In this document: positions 42,574-42,812 of the stretch, piece by piece
Position numbering within the stretch: the first letter of the stretch is position 1
Layout: every line of letters begins with the position of its first letter
From: an uncultured bacterium
GTDB lineage: Bacteria; Verrucomicrobiota; Kiritimatiellia; RFP12; UBA1067
Direction of reading: 5' to 3'
DNA: 42,812 bases
Assembly (NCBI GenBank): GCA_902761035.1
Contig: CACWIW010000033.1
Coordinates: 1-42,812, forward strand
Notes under the pieces: model-generated
What the model saw: only the letters and a program-made list of their open reading frames with translations
Told to the model about the DNA's origin: nothing
Databases searched by the model: none
Made by a program: the position numbers and the translations under genes

Positions 42574-42812
42574 ATGGGCATCTTCGACAAGAACATCCAC
42601 ATGAACGGAGCAGGAACGACATATCAGGCGTTCCTCGATCTGGCTGACGCGGCAGAGAGAGAGGGCGGAACGATCGGAAACCGCACCGTGCGGCTCGTCA
42701 AGGCCGGCGACGGCCTTGCGACCACAACCTCCCTTGGCACGAAGGGCGCACGCGCCGACCAGATCGCCGACGCGCGCAACGCCTTCCTCCAGGCCATCGC
42801 GCGGGAGTACGG
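42574..42812 (+). CDS. Start of a third giant-family-like protein, 3'-partial
   Basis: 79 codons are visible, open to the window end. AAAGGA precedes ATG 42574. It reads MGIFDKNIHMNGAGTTYQAF and later ADQIADARNAFLQAIAREYG. The last part parallels AVKEAFIQALTNEG in giant protein 1 and VRQSLLAAIHNSAEG in giant protein 2 at about the same distance from the start. This suggests a shared N-terminal module, perhaps the chaperone- or secretion-recognition part. What follows, including any kinase domain, is outside the window. Confidence 0.6.
   Translation, partial: MGIFDKNIHMNGAGTTYQAFLDLADAAEREGGTIGNRTVRLVKAGDGLATTTSLGTKGARADQIADARNAFLQAIAREY

Overview
The window looks like chromosomal DNA from a GC-rich, Gram-negative-type bacterium of the PVC group. 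Kiritimatiellae or a related gut Verrucomicrobiota lineage is my inference. The pointers are a PEP-CTERM surface protein, modular secreted repeat proteins, an lnt/LolA/MMPL envelope set, an aryl-polyene-like gene block and a CesT-type chaperone. No rRNA, tRNA or CRISPR array was recognised. Every gene I can support is on the + strand; the long antisense open frames are GC-driven shadows.

Layout. 1-6932: trmD (5' end outside the window), a secreted GHL10-like glycoside hydrolase, mtnA, and dnaE. dnaE is broken by a frameshift and an apparent loss of about 35-45 codons in the palm region. 6933-7482: a non-coding stretch with a perfect 24-bp palindrome and five tandem copies of a 16-bp palindrome, leading into a cell-surface operon. 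7483-15855: that operon, comprising a three-module repeat protein, two further exported proteins, a PEP-CTERM protein and a membrane/TPR protein. 15856-16155: an inverted-repeat, MITE-like element; a half copy lies inverted at 28.8 kb. 16156-20871: a tightly overlapping set of mraY-like, lnt, YchJ/SEC-C and HAD genes, then a membrane-anchored helical repeat protein.

20919-25635: two acyl carrier proteins, a fused membrane/acyl-ACP ligase/dehydratase, a LolA-like protein and an MMPL transporter. This is the carrier, loading and export part of an aryl-polyene-type pathway without its ketosynthases or ketoreductase. 25638-29110: a patchy accessory region with small ORFs, an HTH-like protein, a degenerate FtsW/RodA-like membrane protein, an LRAT-domain protein and hairpin repeats.

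29194-41119: the most unusual part. Two paralogous giant proteins (1735 and 1692 aa) carry C-terminal UbiB/ABC1 (AarF/COQ8) kinase-like domains with intact Lys, HxDxHxGN and DFG motifs. They are followed by a frame-displaced C-terminal piece and a small acidic protein resembling CesT-family type III secretion chaperones. After a RAYT-like transposase with REP-like repeats inside its own coding sequence, a third gene with a similar N-terminus runs off the window end. My reading is a family of giant secreted (effector-like) ABC1 kinases with a dedicated chaperone. The kinase motifs are seen directly; the secretion role is inferred. A recurrent extended -10 motif (TATGnTATAmT) sits directly before several start codons and suggests leaderless transcription.
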